From Drosophila miranda (Eukaryota; Arthropoda; Insecta; Diptera; Drosophilidae): 64,000 nucleotides of DNA. Below are positions 1-14,706 of the stretch, one piece after another. Below the pieces are notes generated by a model. That model was not told the DNA's origin. It saw only the letters and a program-made list of their open reading frames with translations, and made no database searches. The stretch spans positions 15,314,001 through 15,378,000 of the forward strand of contig NC_046675.1 in assembly GCF_003369915.1 (NCBI RefSeq), given 5' to 3'. Numbering within the stretch: position 1 is the first letter of the stretch; each line of letters starts with the position of its first letter. Made by a program: the position numbers and the translations under genes.

Positions 1-120
1 AAATTAATAGAAACGCGAGATTTGTTTAGTAGATCAATCAATTCAAACGTCGCCACCATATTCCGTGGAAGTGAAACGAACATGTATATGATGCGTATGT
101 GTGTATGTGTCTTCTTGTAG

Positions 121-3100
121 GTACTTTTGGCTATGTCCGCCGCGCAAGTGGAGGACAAAGGCCAAAAGGACTCAACACCTCTAATGGAAGCCGCCTCAGC
201 CGGTCATTTGGACATTGTCAACCTGCTGCTCAGCCACAACGCCGATGTGAACGCCCATTGTGCCACCGGAAATACACCACTGATGTTTGCTTGCGCAGGC
301 GGTCAGGTGGAGGTTGTCAGGGTACTCTTGAAGCATGGCGCAAATGTGGAGGAGCAGAACGAAAACGGACATACGCCGCTCATGGAAGCGGCATCAGCAG
401 GCCACGTGGAAGTAGCAAAGGTGAGTCGTTCAATCGCCATAAATATAGTTTTTCGATTACATTTAAAGTGATTATAATCCGAGATTTGAGAGGAAGAGAC
501 ATTAATCGAGTTACTGATTTGTCTGCTCTGTGATTTATTTTGATCTTATCTGATGCAAAAAGTGGTCCGAAGATGTGGCAATAACTTGCACGTGTTTGCA
601 TGTGCTAATCGAAATATTATCCCTTGATCCTCCCTGTAGGTGCTACTGGACCATGGAGCCGGTATTAACACCCACTCAAACGAGTTCAAGGAGAGTGCCC
701 TCACCCTGGCCTGCTACAAGGGCCACCTGGATATGGTGCGTTTCCTGCTGCAAGCCGGTGCCGATCAGGAGCATAAAACCGATGAAATGCATACAGCCCT
801 GATGGAGGCATCGATGGACGGCCATGTTGAGGTGGCGCGACTGCTTCTCGACTCTGGGGCCCAGGTGAATATGCCAACCGATTCGTTTGAGTCGCCCCTA
901 ACACTGGCCGCCTGTGGCGGTCATGTGGAGTTGGCCACGCTGTTGATAGAGCGTGGGGCCAACATTGAGGAGGTTAACGATGAGGGCTATACGCCGCTTA
1001 TGGAGGCGGCCCGGGAGGGGCATGAGGAAATGGTTGCTCTGCTGCTTAGCAAGGGCGCGAATATCAATGCCACCACCGAGGAGACACAGGAAACGGCTCT
1101 AACTCTGGCCTGTTGCGGAGGGTTCAGCGAGGTCGCGGCATTCCTCATCAAAGAAGGCGCCAACCTGGAGCTGGGCGCATCAACGCCCCTGATGGAGGCT
1201 TCACAGGAGGGGCACACGGATCTGGTGCGATTCCTGCTGAAGAACAAGGCCAATGTGCATGCCGAGACGCAGACGGGCGACACGGCGCTCACTCATGCCT
1301 GCGAGAATGGACACACCGATGCGGCCGGCGTGCTCCTGTCGTACGGTGGCGAGTTGGAGCACGAGTCCGAGGGCGGACGGACGCCCCTGATGAAGGCCTG
1401 CCGGGCGGGTCATCTCTGCACCGTCAAGTTCCTCATACAGAAGGGCGCTAATGTCAACAAACAGACGACCAGCAATGATCACACACCGCTCTCGCTGGCC
1501 TGTGCCGGCGGCCATCAGTCGGTGGTGGAGCTGCTGCTCAAGAACAATGCCGATCCCTTCCATAAGCTGAAGGACAACAGCACCATGCTGATCGAGGCCT
1601 CCAAGGGTGGGCACACGCGTGTCGTGGAGCTGCTCTTCCGGTATCCCAACATCGCGCCCACTGAGCTAGCGGCGGCCTCAAGCGCTGGCCAGGCCCAGGC
1701 CGCGGCCGCTGCTGCAGCCGCTGCCGCCGCAGCTGCCGCCGCTGCGGGCACGAATCAGATGCGATTGCAGCAGCAGAAGATCCTCCAGCAGCAGCTGCAA
1801 CACCAGCTACAACAGCTCAATGCCCCGCCCGGCCTCCACGAGCTGTCGGAGGCGGCTCGAGCCTCCAATCAGCAGCTATTCCACCAGCAGCAGTTCAATG
1901 CTACCGGCAATGGTTCGAACATTGTTGCCCTTGGCACCGGCGACTTTTTGGACGCTGGCGAACTGCAATTGACGGCAGCAGCCGCTGCCAGTGCCACTGG
2001 AAGCGAAGCAGGAGCCGAGGAATACGGTGGGGTCTCTGGTGGCGTCGGTGGTATTGATCTAACTACTCTGGGAGCCCAGCAACAGGAGGGACTCATTGCG
2101 AAATCGCGACTATTTCATCTACAGCCAGGCTTTGAGCAGCAGCAACAACAGCAGCAGCAGCAACAGCAGCCAGCGGCAGGGCAGAATCAGCAGCTTGTGC
2201 CGTGCAAGCATTTCGATCTGGATATGGAGCACATAAATTCGCTGCAGCCTCCACAGAAGGCACCGCCAGCGCCGCCTGTGCTGTTCCACACGATTTGCCA
2301 ACAACCTGTGCTGCATATGCAGCAGCAACACGGGGAACAGCAGCAACAACAGCAGCAACAGCAGCAGCACCAGCTACAACTGCATGCCCAGTCGAAGTTG
2401 AAGGGGGCGCTGCCCGGCAGGAATCGTCCGCTCAAGAACGAAGTGCTGGGCATCATCGAGTGTCCGTTGGATCATCTGAACGAGCAGGTGCGCTCCCAGC
2501 CACTGGGAGAAGACGGCAAATCACAGCAGCCGCAGTTCTCATGCACGGGCGAGGATCCACGTTTGCAGCGACGACGGGGCTTCATGCCGGACCTCAAAAA
2601 GGGGGAGCTCCCTCCAGGAGAAGGCGGTAGTGACACCAACGAACAGTTGCCTGTGAAAGGTATGTCACACACAATTTAGCAAGATTTTAGGGGATTCGTG
2701 ACATTTGGTTTTTCCGTTTGCAAAGGTGGAGCCGAAAACAATCAGCAGCAGCCCGCACAGACGACAACGCAGACGCCGGCAATGGACAACAGTAGCGTGA
2801 CATCCTGTTCGCATCCCATATATCCACCGGTAAGGACTACAAAATTACGGATTACTGGACTATAGGATTAACCATTTTGTTGTGACGTTTTTTTAGCGAC
2901 CTGGTGGACCCATTACACAGATTTCGGATGTTCTCCAGAGCACAGCCATTAGCGATAGGCCAAAGGTCAAGGCCACCAACAAGAACAACCGAAAGCAGGC
3001 AGCCGCCGCAGCGGCAGCAGCAGCCGCAGCAGCAGCCGCCGCAGCAGTGGCAGCCCAGCATGCGCTCCCCAATCTCCAGCAGAATCAAATGGTGTCCATC

Positions 3101-6100
3101 TACAACAATTTGGTGAGCTGTCGTCTAATGGGGAATATCTCGTCGAGATCGAATATTTCTGACATCCAACTGTTTCTCGTTTGCAGCAACATCTGCAGTT
3201 GCATCACCAGCGTAGGGTCTTGGACAATGCAGCCGCTGCAGCAGCAGCCGTCGCAACTAATCCGAATCTCTACACCAATTCCCCGGCCTCACCGCTGGCC
3301 TCGCCCACAGGAGGTGGCAACGGCAACGGCAGCGGCAACTATTCCGAACAGGAGCAACCAACTCAGCAGCAGCAGCAGCAGCATCCAGGAGGAGCAACCA
3401 TGGATGTGGCCATGCAGCGAAAGACAGCCATGGAGGACTTTCGTGGTCTGCTGGAGACAGCTGTGAATGGATCGCGGGGCAGGAATGAATTGGCCATGAC
3501 TGCGCCACCGTTGAACTTCTTCAAGGACGGCTGGCACATGGTGGGAGTGCACAATTTCTTTGGCGATCAGCCAAAGTCACCCACCGAAACGCCGCCTGAG
3601 ATGGAGGAGACGACCATGTCGCCGCCGCAATCATCATCCGAGCAGCAGCAGCACCACCACCACCACCATCATCATCAGCACCAGGACGAGGACCCGCAGC
3701 GTCCCGAAATGAAGAATCTAGCCACACTTTGTTCAGCAGCAGCAGCGGCCGCTGCTGTGGCAGCAGGACACAAGGATGAAGATGACATCAGTACAGATCA
3801 ATACAGTGATGAGGACGATGCTATGGGCGATGAGAATACGATGCCGCCAGAGCCGATGGATTTGGCTGAAGCGTTGCGCGAGGATGGCATCATTTTGGTG
3901 GAGGGCGATGAGGAGGAGGATGACGAGGATGAGCCCGAGGACAGCAACAGCGGGGAGATTGAGCTCTCCTACGACGACGACGACGAAGAAGATGATGATG
4001 ATGTTGATGATGATGTGGATATGGATCCAGATGGGGATGCAGATGGCGATGTTGATTATATTGATGATGATGAGGGCCCTGCCGATGAGGAGGACGAGGA
4101 CAAAGACGATGATGAGTTCTTTCTGGATGTGCCCGTCAATGAAAACACTGGAAATATCAATAATAATAATATTAACAACAACAACAACAATTCGAAGAGC
4201 AGCCGCGGTGGCGCTGCTGCCTCCTCCGGTTCATTGCCACTAAAGCAACGGAAAATGGCCACACGACTGGAGAATCTGATTATAACCAAACCAGAGATCT
4301 TCCACCAGACGCTGTGCGATTTCCGTCAAGATATGACCAACTCGGAGCTGGTCCATATCCTGCCACAGATTAGCAATCTCAAGGCGGCCGCCGCCAACAA
4401 TGCGGCATTTAACAGTCTGCTGCACCAGCAATTGGCAGCAGCCACAGCAGCCGCACAGGCCAGGGCGGCAGCCGCAGCAGCCCACCAGCATCAGCAGCAC
4501 CAGCAGCATCAGCACCACCAGCACCAGAAGCAACAGCACCATCACCAGCTGCACCATCAGCATCAGCATGGAGCAGATGGCGACCAGCAGCAGCATTGCG
4601 GTAGTTAAAAAGGATTCTCAGTTTTAGTTCTCGATTTAATGAGAATTTGTGATGTTTTTTCCAGATGATGAAGGATGCGCTGGGGTGGCCAGTGATCTAT
4701 ACTCGGGTCTGGAGCAGTTTGCCAACGATGGGGAAATGGATGACTTATTCCAGGTACATTTTGGGTTGATTTTTGTGTGCAGCTCTCCTTCAACTGAATG
4801 TTACTTGATTTAGTCTATTTTGCAATCGGAACAGGAGCTGGCCAGCAGCTTGAACTACCCCGAGTTGGCCGAATTCAGCCTGAATCAGATGTGCAAGGGT
4901 AGATTCGCGGGCCAATGGCCGTCGTCGTCGTCGGGCAAGTGGACAACGGGCCAGGATGGTCAGCTTGTGGGTGTGGTACGCTCTGGGGATGGAATGCCCC
5001 AGGATGCGGCTGCTGCACAGTGTCAGGCGAATCTTGTTGTATTGGATTATCCAATGCAACAGAATATACTGGAGGCCGAGGAGCATATGCACATGCAGGT
5101 AAGCATTCCTCTTAGCTATATATCGATGCAGATAGGATATCTATATATGTGTCTGGTATCGTTAGCAACACCAGCAGACTCCTTTGTCCCTGCTACCCTT
5201 TGCCACGGACGATCAGCAACAGCAGCAGCTACATCCGGCCGCCGCCGCGGAGTTCCACCAGCAGCAACAGCTCGCCTTGGAGGCTGATCCCGAACTGAAG
5301 CAACAGCTGCAGCAGTACTCGAATGCGCGCATCATCAAGGCGGTGGCTGCCCAGCAGCAGCACCAGCAGCAACCGGCCCCCAACTTTGTCTACAACGTGG
5401 AGAGCGGCGACAAGAATGCACCGCCCGTGCAGCTGCTCTTCCAGTTGCCACCAAACATGTCTCAGGAGGCTGGCGATCATCAGTTGCATGTCGAGCAGCA
5501 GGCGCATCTCTTCCAGCAGCAGCAACAGCAGCAGCATCGGGCAGCCGGACAGCGTCCCCCCACCCGGACTGAACTGGAGCAGGTTGCCCAGGAACTGCTG
5601 CTGCAGAGGCAGACAACAACTCCGGCTGGCCAGCAGGCACTGCCACCCAAGCAGAAGCACTTTAATTTGCAAGAGCAGGTGCATCTGCACCAGCCCCCGA
5701 ACATGCAGGCGCCCACCTGTGTCCAGCATCAGGTAAGCGCTTTCTATTGATCCAATTACGTTTCCATACTTATCATTGATGTTCCTTGGTTGAAAGGTTG
5801 GAACGCAGACGCATCCTGCCTCGGTTATGGTACCCCAATCCGCCGTTGGCCAGTATGCCCAGTTTGCCCTGCAACCGCCCCAGCAGCAACAACAGCTGCA
5901 GCAGCAGCAACAGCAACAGCAACAACAACTGCAGCCCGGACAACCGCAGAATGAGCTCTCCATTTGGCCCATGGCCACGCCCACACCGACACCCAGCACT
6001 GGAGGCAAGTCGATGCCAGGAGGCATTGCAAAGAAGGCCATTGACAAGCAATCGCGCAAGGATCGACGCTGCTCAACCTTCCGTCAAACGCCAGCAGGCA

Positions 6101-9100
6101 GTCAAGGTGGGTTTTTCACGGATTCGGTTTTTTTTTCCGCTACTTAATATGAAATATAATCTCCGTACAGTGAATACCAATCAGCATCAACAACCGACAG
6201 CAGCGGCCGCGGCCGCCCAACAGCAGGCGCAGCTGCAGAATCAACTGGCTGTGGCTGCTGCAGCCACAGCGAGCGTTGATAAAACGATTGAGATTGATTC
6301 GGAGACCGAGTCGAACCATGACACAGCCCTCACACTCGCCTGTGCCGGCGGTCACGAGGAGTTGGCCGAGCTGTTGATCAATCGCGGTGCGAATATCGAG
6401 CATCGGGACAAGAAGGGATTCACACCGCTCATCTTGGCCGCCACCGCTGGCCACGAGAAGGTCGTGGACATACTGCTGAAGCATAGCGCCGAGCTGGAGG
6501 CCCAGTCGGAGCGCACCAAGGACACGCCGCTGTCGCTCGCCTGCTCGGGCGGACGGTACGAGGTCGTCGAACTGCTGCTCAGTGTCGGGGCCAACAAGGA
6601 GCATCGCAATGTCTCCGATTACACGCCGCTCAGTCTAGCAGCTAGCGGGGGATATGTGAATATCATCAAGATGCTGCTCAACAATGCGGCAGAGATCAAC
6701 TCGCGCACCGGCAGCAAGCTGGGCATCTCCCCGCTCATGCTGGCCGCCATGAATGGCCACACGGCGGCGGTTAAGCTGCTGCTCGACCAGGGCTCCGATA
6801 TAAATGCTCAAATCGAGACAAATCGCAATACGGCCCTAACGCTGGCCTGCTTCCAGGGCCGGCACGAGGTCGTCAGCCTGCTGCTCGATCGCCGGGCCAA
6901 TGTGGAGCATCGGGCAAAGACCGGATTGACGCCTCTGATGGAAGCCGCCTCCGGTGGATACATTGAGGTGGGACGCGTGCTGCTCGACAAGGGAGCGGAC
7001 GTGAATGCAGCGCCGGTGCCCACGTCCAGGGACACGGCCCTCACCATCGCCGCCGACAAGGGCCATCAGAAGTTTGTGGAGCTCCTGCTGTCGCGTGGGG
7101 CCAGTGTGGAGGTGAAGAACAAGAAGGGTAACTCCCCCCTATGGCTGGCTGCCCACGGGGGTCACCTGAGTGTCGTGGAGCTCTTGTACGATCACAATGC
7201 GGACATTGATTCGCAGGATAACCGAAGGGTGTCCTGCCTGATGGCCGCCTTCCGCAAGGGCCACACCAAGATCGTCAAATGGATGGTGCAGTATGTGTCG
7301 CAGTTCCCCTCGGACCAGGAGATGATACGCTTCATTGGCACCATCAGTGACAAGGAGCTGATCGACAAGTGCTACGACTGCATGAAGATCCTGCGCAGTG
7401 CCAAGGAGGCCCAGGCCGTCAAGGCCAACAAGAATGCCTCGATTCTGCTCGAAGAACTCGATCTGGAGCGCACCCGCGAGGAGAGCCGCAAGGCAGCCGC
7501 CGCCCGGCGGCGCGAGCGCAAGAAGAAAAAGAAGATGGAGAAGAAGGAGGAGAAGCGCCGACAGCAGCAGGGCGGTCGCGGTGGTGGCGGTGACCAGCAG
7601 GGCGATGACGATGATGCCAGTGACAAGGATGATGATTCCGACAAGGATGACGACGATGAAGAGGTCGGAGCCGAACGGACAGGAGCCGGCGGTGGCTCAG
7701 GGGCACGTGAGGAGGGTGACTCTGGCATTGATCAGGGATCATGTTCGAGCGGCGACACCAAGACCACGGCCACCAGAACAACCACGGCCGGTCAAACAGC
7801 AGCAGCATCTAAGGCCGAAGCCAGCAACAGCCAACTGGTGAAGAAAAGCAAGAAGCAGCCAAAGAGCAAGAGCACTACAGTGTCGGCGTCGGCGTCGGCT
7901 GTTGAATCATCAACGCCTGCCACAGCCACAGCTCCAGCTGCTGCAGCTACTTCTCTGACCGCCGCGCCTCCTGCCTCTGCCACACCTGCATCGGCAGCAG
8001 CAGCAGCACCCGCAACCGTATTCAAGAGCAGCCTCTTGAAGAAACATCCGATCATCGAGAGTGTTAGGCTGCCGCCTACTCCGGTACAGGTTCAAACTCA
8101 GACTCCGGCCCAGGCTACGCCAGTCCAAGCAGCTCCAGTGAAGCGTCAGGTGGAGGTTTCCAAGAAAGAGGAGCTTCCCCTGAAGAAGAAGGAGACCAGC
8201 AGCAACAGCAGTTCCTCCGCTAACAACAAGCGCGAGAAGGAGAACCTCGCGCCCAAGGAGTCAACGGCCCAACAGACGGCAACAAAGCAACAGCAATCCA
8301 CAAGCAGCGCCGCTGCCCCCAAACTGCAGAGCAGCGAATCATCCACCAATATAGCGAGCAGCAACCGCAAAGAGAGTGCCACAAAGCCATTGACATATAG
8401 TGTCGGTGCCAGCCTGAACCCCAGCGTAAAGCGCAGCGAAGTCGACGGCTGGAAGGAAGTGGTCCGCAAGAGCAGCACACAGCAGGTGGCAGGAGGTGGT
8501 GGTGGTGCCCCAGTGACGGTGACGGCCGCCAGTTCGGCCACCAGCCTGCATGGTGGTGCCCATCATCTGCATCTGGCCAACAGCTCGACAAGTGTAGGCT
8601 CCCTGACAACCATAACGACATCGATAGCCCCCGAGATGACCTGCAAGAAGGTGCAGGTGCCGGTCAATGCCATTTCCCGTGTGATTGGCCGCGGCGGAAG
8701 CAACATCAATGCCATACGCGCCACCACCGGGGCCCATATCGAGGTGGAGAAGCAGGGGAAGAACCAGTCGGAGCGATGCATTACGATCAAGGGATTGACG
8801 GATGCCACAAAGCAGGCGCACATGCTCATCCTGGCCCTGATCAAGGATCCCGATGTGGACATCCTGCAAATGTTGCCGCGCATCAACAGCAGCATCAAGG
8901 CGGCCGCCTCCGCAGGCGCGGCAGCAGCAGCCCCCATGACAGTCGGCACTTGGGATAATCGTACGGCTGCCGGTGTTTCGGCAGCCCCCTCGGCCAGTAC
9001 CTTCTCCTCGGCGGCATCCACCACATCCACGTCGTCCAGCTCATCGGCCAGCTCCACCACAGCGACGGGCGCCGCCTACAGCAATGCACACAAGCCACAG

Positions 9101-11335
9101 CAGCCGTCATCGAAGGCACAAAGTGGACGGGTCTCGTCATCCGCCAAAGCGAATGGCGGCGGCAGCAAGGCTTCCACCTCGCTCTCGACCTCTGGCTCTC
9201 GCGGACAGAACGGCCGGGGCGGATATGCGGGACAGCAGGCGACCTCCAGTCGGGGAGGAGGAGGAGGTACCTCCTCCAATGGTGTTCTCTTAAAGAGCAG
9301 CAAGGAGAGCTCCTCGGCCAAATCGCTGCCAGGCACACAGAAAAACAGCAGCAGCTCCTCTGGAGCTACCTCTGCTGCTGCGGGCAAGCCGTCGTCCACG
9401 CTGACGGCCCAAAACTTTGCCAAGGCAGCGGCCATTGCCGCTCATTCATCACCCAAGAAGGTGGACACTGGAGCGTCGGCTGCAGCGGGTTCGGTCATTG
9501 CATCCACTGGCGGACGTAGCAGTGGTGTGGTGGCACCCTTTGGTCGTGGAAAACCCGTAACCGGCGCCACAGGAGCAAACGTTTCGCAGCTGGGAAGCGC
9601 CGCAACCAGCAACATATTGGCTGGACCAATTGGCACCTTCAACGTGGCAGATGTGGCGGCGGTGAATGCCGCCGCGGCAGTGGCGGCCGCTGGAACGGTT
9701 GGAACCACAGCCAACAGCAGCAGCACCAGCACCAGCAGCAATGTGAAACCCATTGCCCCGCCAAACAAGAGAATCGGCTCCCCCACACAGCAGCAGCAAC
9801 AACAGCAGCAGCAGCAATCCCAGGCAACAGCACCTCAGCCTTCTGCAGGTCCTGGACTGCTACAGCAACACCCACAGCAGCAGGGGCAGCAGCAGCAGTC
9901 ACCACAACAGCAACAGGCACAGGCGGCAGCATCCCAACAGAATCTGGTGATCAACACCAACATGCTGATGGCCGATCTGATGGCCGCCAACACAGCAAGC
10001 GATAGCTTCAGTGCACAGCTGGCTGCCAAGCTCTCGAGTGCCTATTCTTTGTTCAGCGACTACCAGACCTCCCAATGGGGGAAACTAGATCAAGGAACAG
10101 CCGGTGGCGCTGTGGGGGATGGCCTGCCGCAGGCTGATGCCTCCAAGGCGCCTGGCTACAACAGGAATATACTGAGCTCTCCCGTCGGCAGCTCCAAGGC
10201 CTCGTCGAATCATTCGACCTCGCCACCGGTGGGCAATGTGGTCCAGCAACAGCAACAGCCACAGGCACAGCCCGGACAAGGACAGAACAACAATCAGCAG
10301 CAGCAACAACAGCAACAGCAGCAGAGTGTGCAGCAGGCATTAAACATAATCACCAGTGGAGCGCCATCAACAGCGCCAGCCAGGTCGCCGTTGGTGACAG
10401 CCGGCGAGGGAAATCCCACGAGCGTTGGACCCTCGATTAATGGCGAGGCGGCAGCTGGTGCCGCGCACTCACCGGGAGTAATCAAGCCGCCGCCGGGCAC
10501 GGTTCCCATCCAGAGACACGTCCCCATGCAGATCTCTGCACCGGAAGCGCCGCCCGCTACGAGTGGAATCAATTTCGGGGCCATTGGCTCGAATGCTGGT
10601 GGAAGCAGTGCAGCAGCAGCCGCTGCAGCTGCGGCCGCTGCAGCCATGATCGATCGCCAGCAGCAGAATCTGCAGAGACTTATCTACGACAAGGTGGGTG
10701 CGTCGCAGCAGCAGCAGCAGCAACAACAACAGCAACAGCAGCAGCCGCTCAACTATCCCATGGATCCCTCGGCGTCGCACTACATTGTGGACAGCAACAA
10801 CATGCTGCGGCTTAATCCACGCGCCTCCGTCTTCACACAGGGCAATAAGCAGCAGCAGCAGCAGTCACCCAGCGTCGGCGGTGGAGGCATGAATCAGCCA
10901 CCAATCAATCAAGGTGCTGGCCAGCAGTCGAACATGTTCGGCAACCAGATCCGGCAGCCACCGGGAGCGGCACGCCAGCCCGGCGGACCGTCGGCCACCG
11001 CTGCGCCACAGCGCTGGTATGGCGGGGCTCTGGACTATCCCTCGTATTCCGGACGCGATATGCTGCATCTGGAGAACGGAGGAGTCATGGCTGGACTGGG
11101 CTCGCCCTCTGCCATGTCACCCAACCACGATGACATACGCAAGATGCCGCGACCAATCGGCACCGAGCGGGCTGCCTCCTGGAAGTTCAACAACTTCAAT
11201 GTAGCCGCCTCTGCACTGAGCATGGACGATGTACTGCCGCCGTGGGCGCACGAGCCCAAGGCTCAGCCGCCGGGTCTACAGCAGCCGCCTCCACCCCAAT
11301 CGCAGCAGCAGCCGCCCAATTGGTTGAAGCAACAG

Positions 11336-11382
<47 letters not shown>

Positions 11383-11789
11383 GCAATACAGGCCCTACAA
11401 CAATGGACCATATCCGCAGCAGCAGCAGCACGAGCCGATGAATGTAAGTTGTTGGATGAAATTGGGGTCCTAGGCATCCCCCTAATGACGGTTTTCTTTT
11501 ATATAAAGATGCCCATGGATTACCACAACATGCAGGCACCACCGAATATGGGTCAACAGCAGCAGCAGCACCATATCAACTTGATGCAATCCTATGGCTT
11601 CCAGCATTTTGCTGGGGCCCCTGGAGCTGCTGATATTGCGGCTCACATGCCCGACAAGATGGAAGTGTGGGATCACCACGATAAACATGTAAGTGACAAT
11701 GCGGATAATCCTCTCTTAAAGGAAGGAGACTTATCGAACATTTCCAACAGATGCCCTGGACTAACTACACCACCAATTGGTCGAACTGA
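121..11789 (+). CDS. mask: mask (multiple ankyrin repeats single KH domain), 3' twelve exons, 5' end outside window
   Basis: Large cytoplasmic scaffold known in flies to act in receptor tyrosine kinase signalling and as a Yorkie/Hippo cofactor. I join coding exons 121-420, 640-2659, 2726-2829, 2897-3112, 3187-4600, 4665-4753, 4814-5098, 5175-5732, 5797-6106, 6171-11443, 11509-11688 and 11751-11789. All have GT/AG borders and compatible phases, giving 3595 codons plus stop. The first ankyrin block (TPLMEAA and ALTLAC repeats) fills 121-1650 and the second 6300-7290. A single KH domain with the GRGG loop lies near 8640-8840. Between them are poly-Q, poly-A and His-rich runs and a long Asp/Glu tract (3890-4120). 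A Lys/Arg-rich stretch follows the second ankyrin block. The exon at 121 has no credible start, so upstream exons are missing. The start of the 5175 exon is uncertain, because 5166 is also usable. The C terminus is MPWTNYTTNWSN. Confidence 0.96.
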
Positions 11790-14425
11790 TGTCTGGGGGA
11801 TCTTCAGCAGGAGGATCTCTTCGATATCTGTCGTTCAACCAAATGAATCGAACAGCTATGAGTGAGAACCAATCCTAAAATTGAAAGGATGAAACAACAG
11901 TAACAACAGCAGCAACAGTGTAGCAGCAGGAGCAGCAGCATCTACCTGATATTTCAAACAAATGCAAAGCAAGATAATATTAAATTGAATTTCCAACGTT
12001 TCCCACACGCGGATCCACTGCTTCAAATCTTCATTCAGTCAACGGATCAATCATACAACGTCCTAATTCAATCAAAGAACTCAAACGAAGACTCGAGATC
12101 TGAAACTTGGCTTTGTTAATTATTATTTGTTTTTGATTTCAAATTATTCTTTTTACTTCTTCCTTCCGGCCACTATTAAAATTCGCAGGTTATCTACAAT
12201 TTGGTAATACGATCATCAGGCAGAAAAAAGGAGATAGAAGATAGAAAATAGAAAAACAAAACGTTGTGCATAAATGAAAAAGAAGGAAAATACTATTCAA
12301 AAAAAGGCACCCAAAATGGGCGCAATATACTTTATTTATTTTTTTAATTTACGAGCTATTTTGATCATTTTTGAAACAAAGCATGAAGTTAGCCTACAGC
12401 TTAGCGGAACCCCAGCCCATGGCTATATCATTTTGTATGATGAAAATACACACACAAAAACGCAAAAAACCAGAAAGAAAGATATTTGGAAAGCTTCAAA
12501 CACACATACCCACATCCAAAACATACAAAAACCACAATTTAATTTTAAGCTTATCTTAGAAAAGTCGGTCTTATGAATGAAAGATTTAAGTGAATTTTTT
12601 TAGCGCCAGCTAAAGCACACACACACACACAACATATATTACACTTATACATAAATACATCTATCTATGCATATTTAATAACATTAATAAAAGCAACAAA
12701 TGAATGCCGAAATTTGTACATTTTAGGCGCGCACTTTTCTATCTCCCCAAACATTCTCTCCACCCATAAAACACACTCAAAGAACCTCCTTCATTTAAAA
12801 GAAGCAAACGAAACGAAGCGAAAACGGAAACTGAATAACGGAACACGAAAACAACACTGAAACGGAAACGAAAGATGGAAATTACTTAACTTTCTACTTA
12901 CCACATATACATACCATTAACTACACACTAACTAACAGTTACAGATATACAGATACTATATTTGAATGATACTTGAAATGATGCATAAATGCTGCATGGA
13001 GTGGAGTGTTCTCTCCTCGTAGTATTCCAGATAAAAACCAGAAAAACGATTTGTGGTTAGGTTTTATCAGTTATGTGTTTATCAATGATTTCTTGGTCGG
13101 TTTTGAGCTCGAGACACCGCCACCACCACCACCACTACCACTACCATCCCAAAAGAACACACACCTAAAAATGTAGCTAGTAGAAATTGAAATTGCTTAA
13201 ATAACTTAAGTAAGAGAACACAAATGAAAAGAAAAGAAAACATTTAATATTCCATTTACGAAAAGAAAACTAAAATCGAGATAAAACGATGTAACGGCGC
13301 TTGCTTGCCATCTTTGATGCTTTTCCAACACTGCTCATAGACGTACATACTATATATACATACATATATATATACACTAGCGAATAGCATACGAAATACA
13401 CAAAACAAAACATAAACATTTTTATTTCAAAGAAAGCAAAACAGAAACTGAAAAAAATGATGTAAAAACACTTGATGAAGAACAATTTACTTTCCTCGCT
13501 CCCCTGGATGATCCGGGATGGCATCATCCACTGGGAAATGTGTGGGCGGGCAGGCAATTTCCTTGTACAATTCTTCTAGGGAAAGGAGTCGGAATGCAAA
13601 TGCTTTGAAGAGGATCGTTACATGAACAATCCCTCCACGCATGGATATATACACACAAACACACACACACAAATACACACTGATCCGATATATAACTTTA
13701 AAAACGATGATAAAAATTGAATGAAGAATAAAAAAGGATAATATAAGTGAGCATGAAACTACACTTTTTGTCGTATTTTTTGTTTGTTTGTTTCAAACAA
13801 TGTTTTAGCTGCAAGCAAAATAATGTAATGAGAATGGAAATCGTTCGTTTAAGTTATTTGATACAACCGAATACGAGAAATAAATAGCCGCAAATGCTAT
13901 ACAACAAATATATATATATATTTACAACATATACCACATATATATGCCCCCAAAAAAAGCAGGATTCAACACACAAAATATAAGAGAAACAAAAAATAGC
14001 TGAAGGAGCACCATATGCATGCAGCCGTTTAAATGTCATCCGATGATGATATTGATGCAACCTCAACTTGAGAGAAACCGCAAAAAAAAACAATGCGAGA
14101 GAATACAAGTAAAGAATAAATGTAGAATTTTTTTCAAGCGAAAGAAATTGAATTCAAATAGATTTATTAATTTAAAAAATAATATAAATATACTTCAAAT
14201 ATGAGAGAAGTATGCAAAACAAAGCAAAAGCAAAACCGAAAAAAAAACACTGAAGGAAACAAAAAACAAAAAGAAACAAAACCCTACATATATTAAATAC
14301 ACCCATACTATATGAGTATACTACGGATTATTATTATTACTCTTATAATTATTATTATTGTATTGAAGGAAAAATATAAAAGAGAACATTAAACAGCATA
14401 AATAAAAACAAAAACGATTGGTTGT
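11790..14425 (+). other. mask: long 3' untranslated region of mask
   Basis: A/T-rich non-coding stretch after the mask stop, with CA-rich and AT microsatellites (12616-12635, 13655-13680, 13908-13922). Several AATAAA-type signals occur; the last strong one is at 14401-14406. No ORF with coding character is seen on either strand. Its extent is inferred from the last signal before the convergent PheRS-beta gene. Confidence 0.65.
14401..14406 (+). terminator. mask: distal poly(A) signal of mask
   Basis: AATAAA within an A-rich context, about 2.6 kb past the mask stop and before the opposing PheRS-beta 3' end. Earlier AATAAA-like signals (for example near 12688 and 13728) could give shorter transcripts. 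Confidence 0.5.
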
Positions 14426-14629
14426 TTTTAATATTCTGCATCACTTCTTAGGATGATGGTCGAAATTTATTAGAGAAGTTATTTCTAGCTTTATCTTTTT
14501 AAATATCTCAGTAATCATCAACGTAATGGTCCTTTCCTAAAAATCAAACCTTTAAATCTTTGAGCTAATTCGTAAATTCTTTGGACTCCATTTCGACACA
14601 TCCTTTCATAGTTTCATATTTTTCGATAA

Positions 14630-14635
14630 TTTATT
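14630..14635 (-). terminator. beta-PheRS: poly(A) signal of PheRS-beta
   Basis: TTTATT on the + strand reads AATAAA on the minus strand, about 72 bases past the stop codon. A second copy lies at 14466-14471. Confidence 0.55.
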
Positions 14636-14706
14636 TGTGAACTTTTACAAAATGTTTAACATTTTATACGGGTAAATCATTGTTTAGACAATGGGTATAA
14701 GGAAAT

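Noticed and set aside
5229-6059. 276-codon minus-strand ORF rich in Cys/Leu opposite mask exons
   Set aside because: It is the antisense of CAG/CAA repeats; the + strand encodes the conserved mask protein and the antisense frame has no motif.
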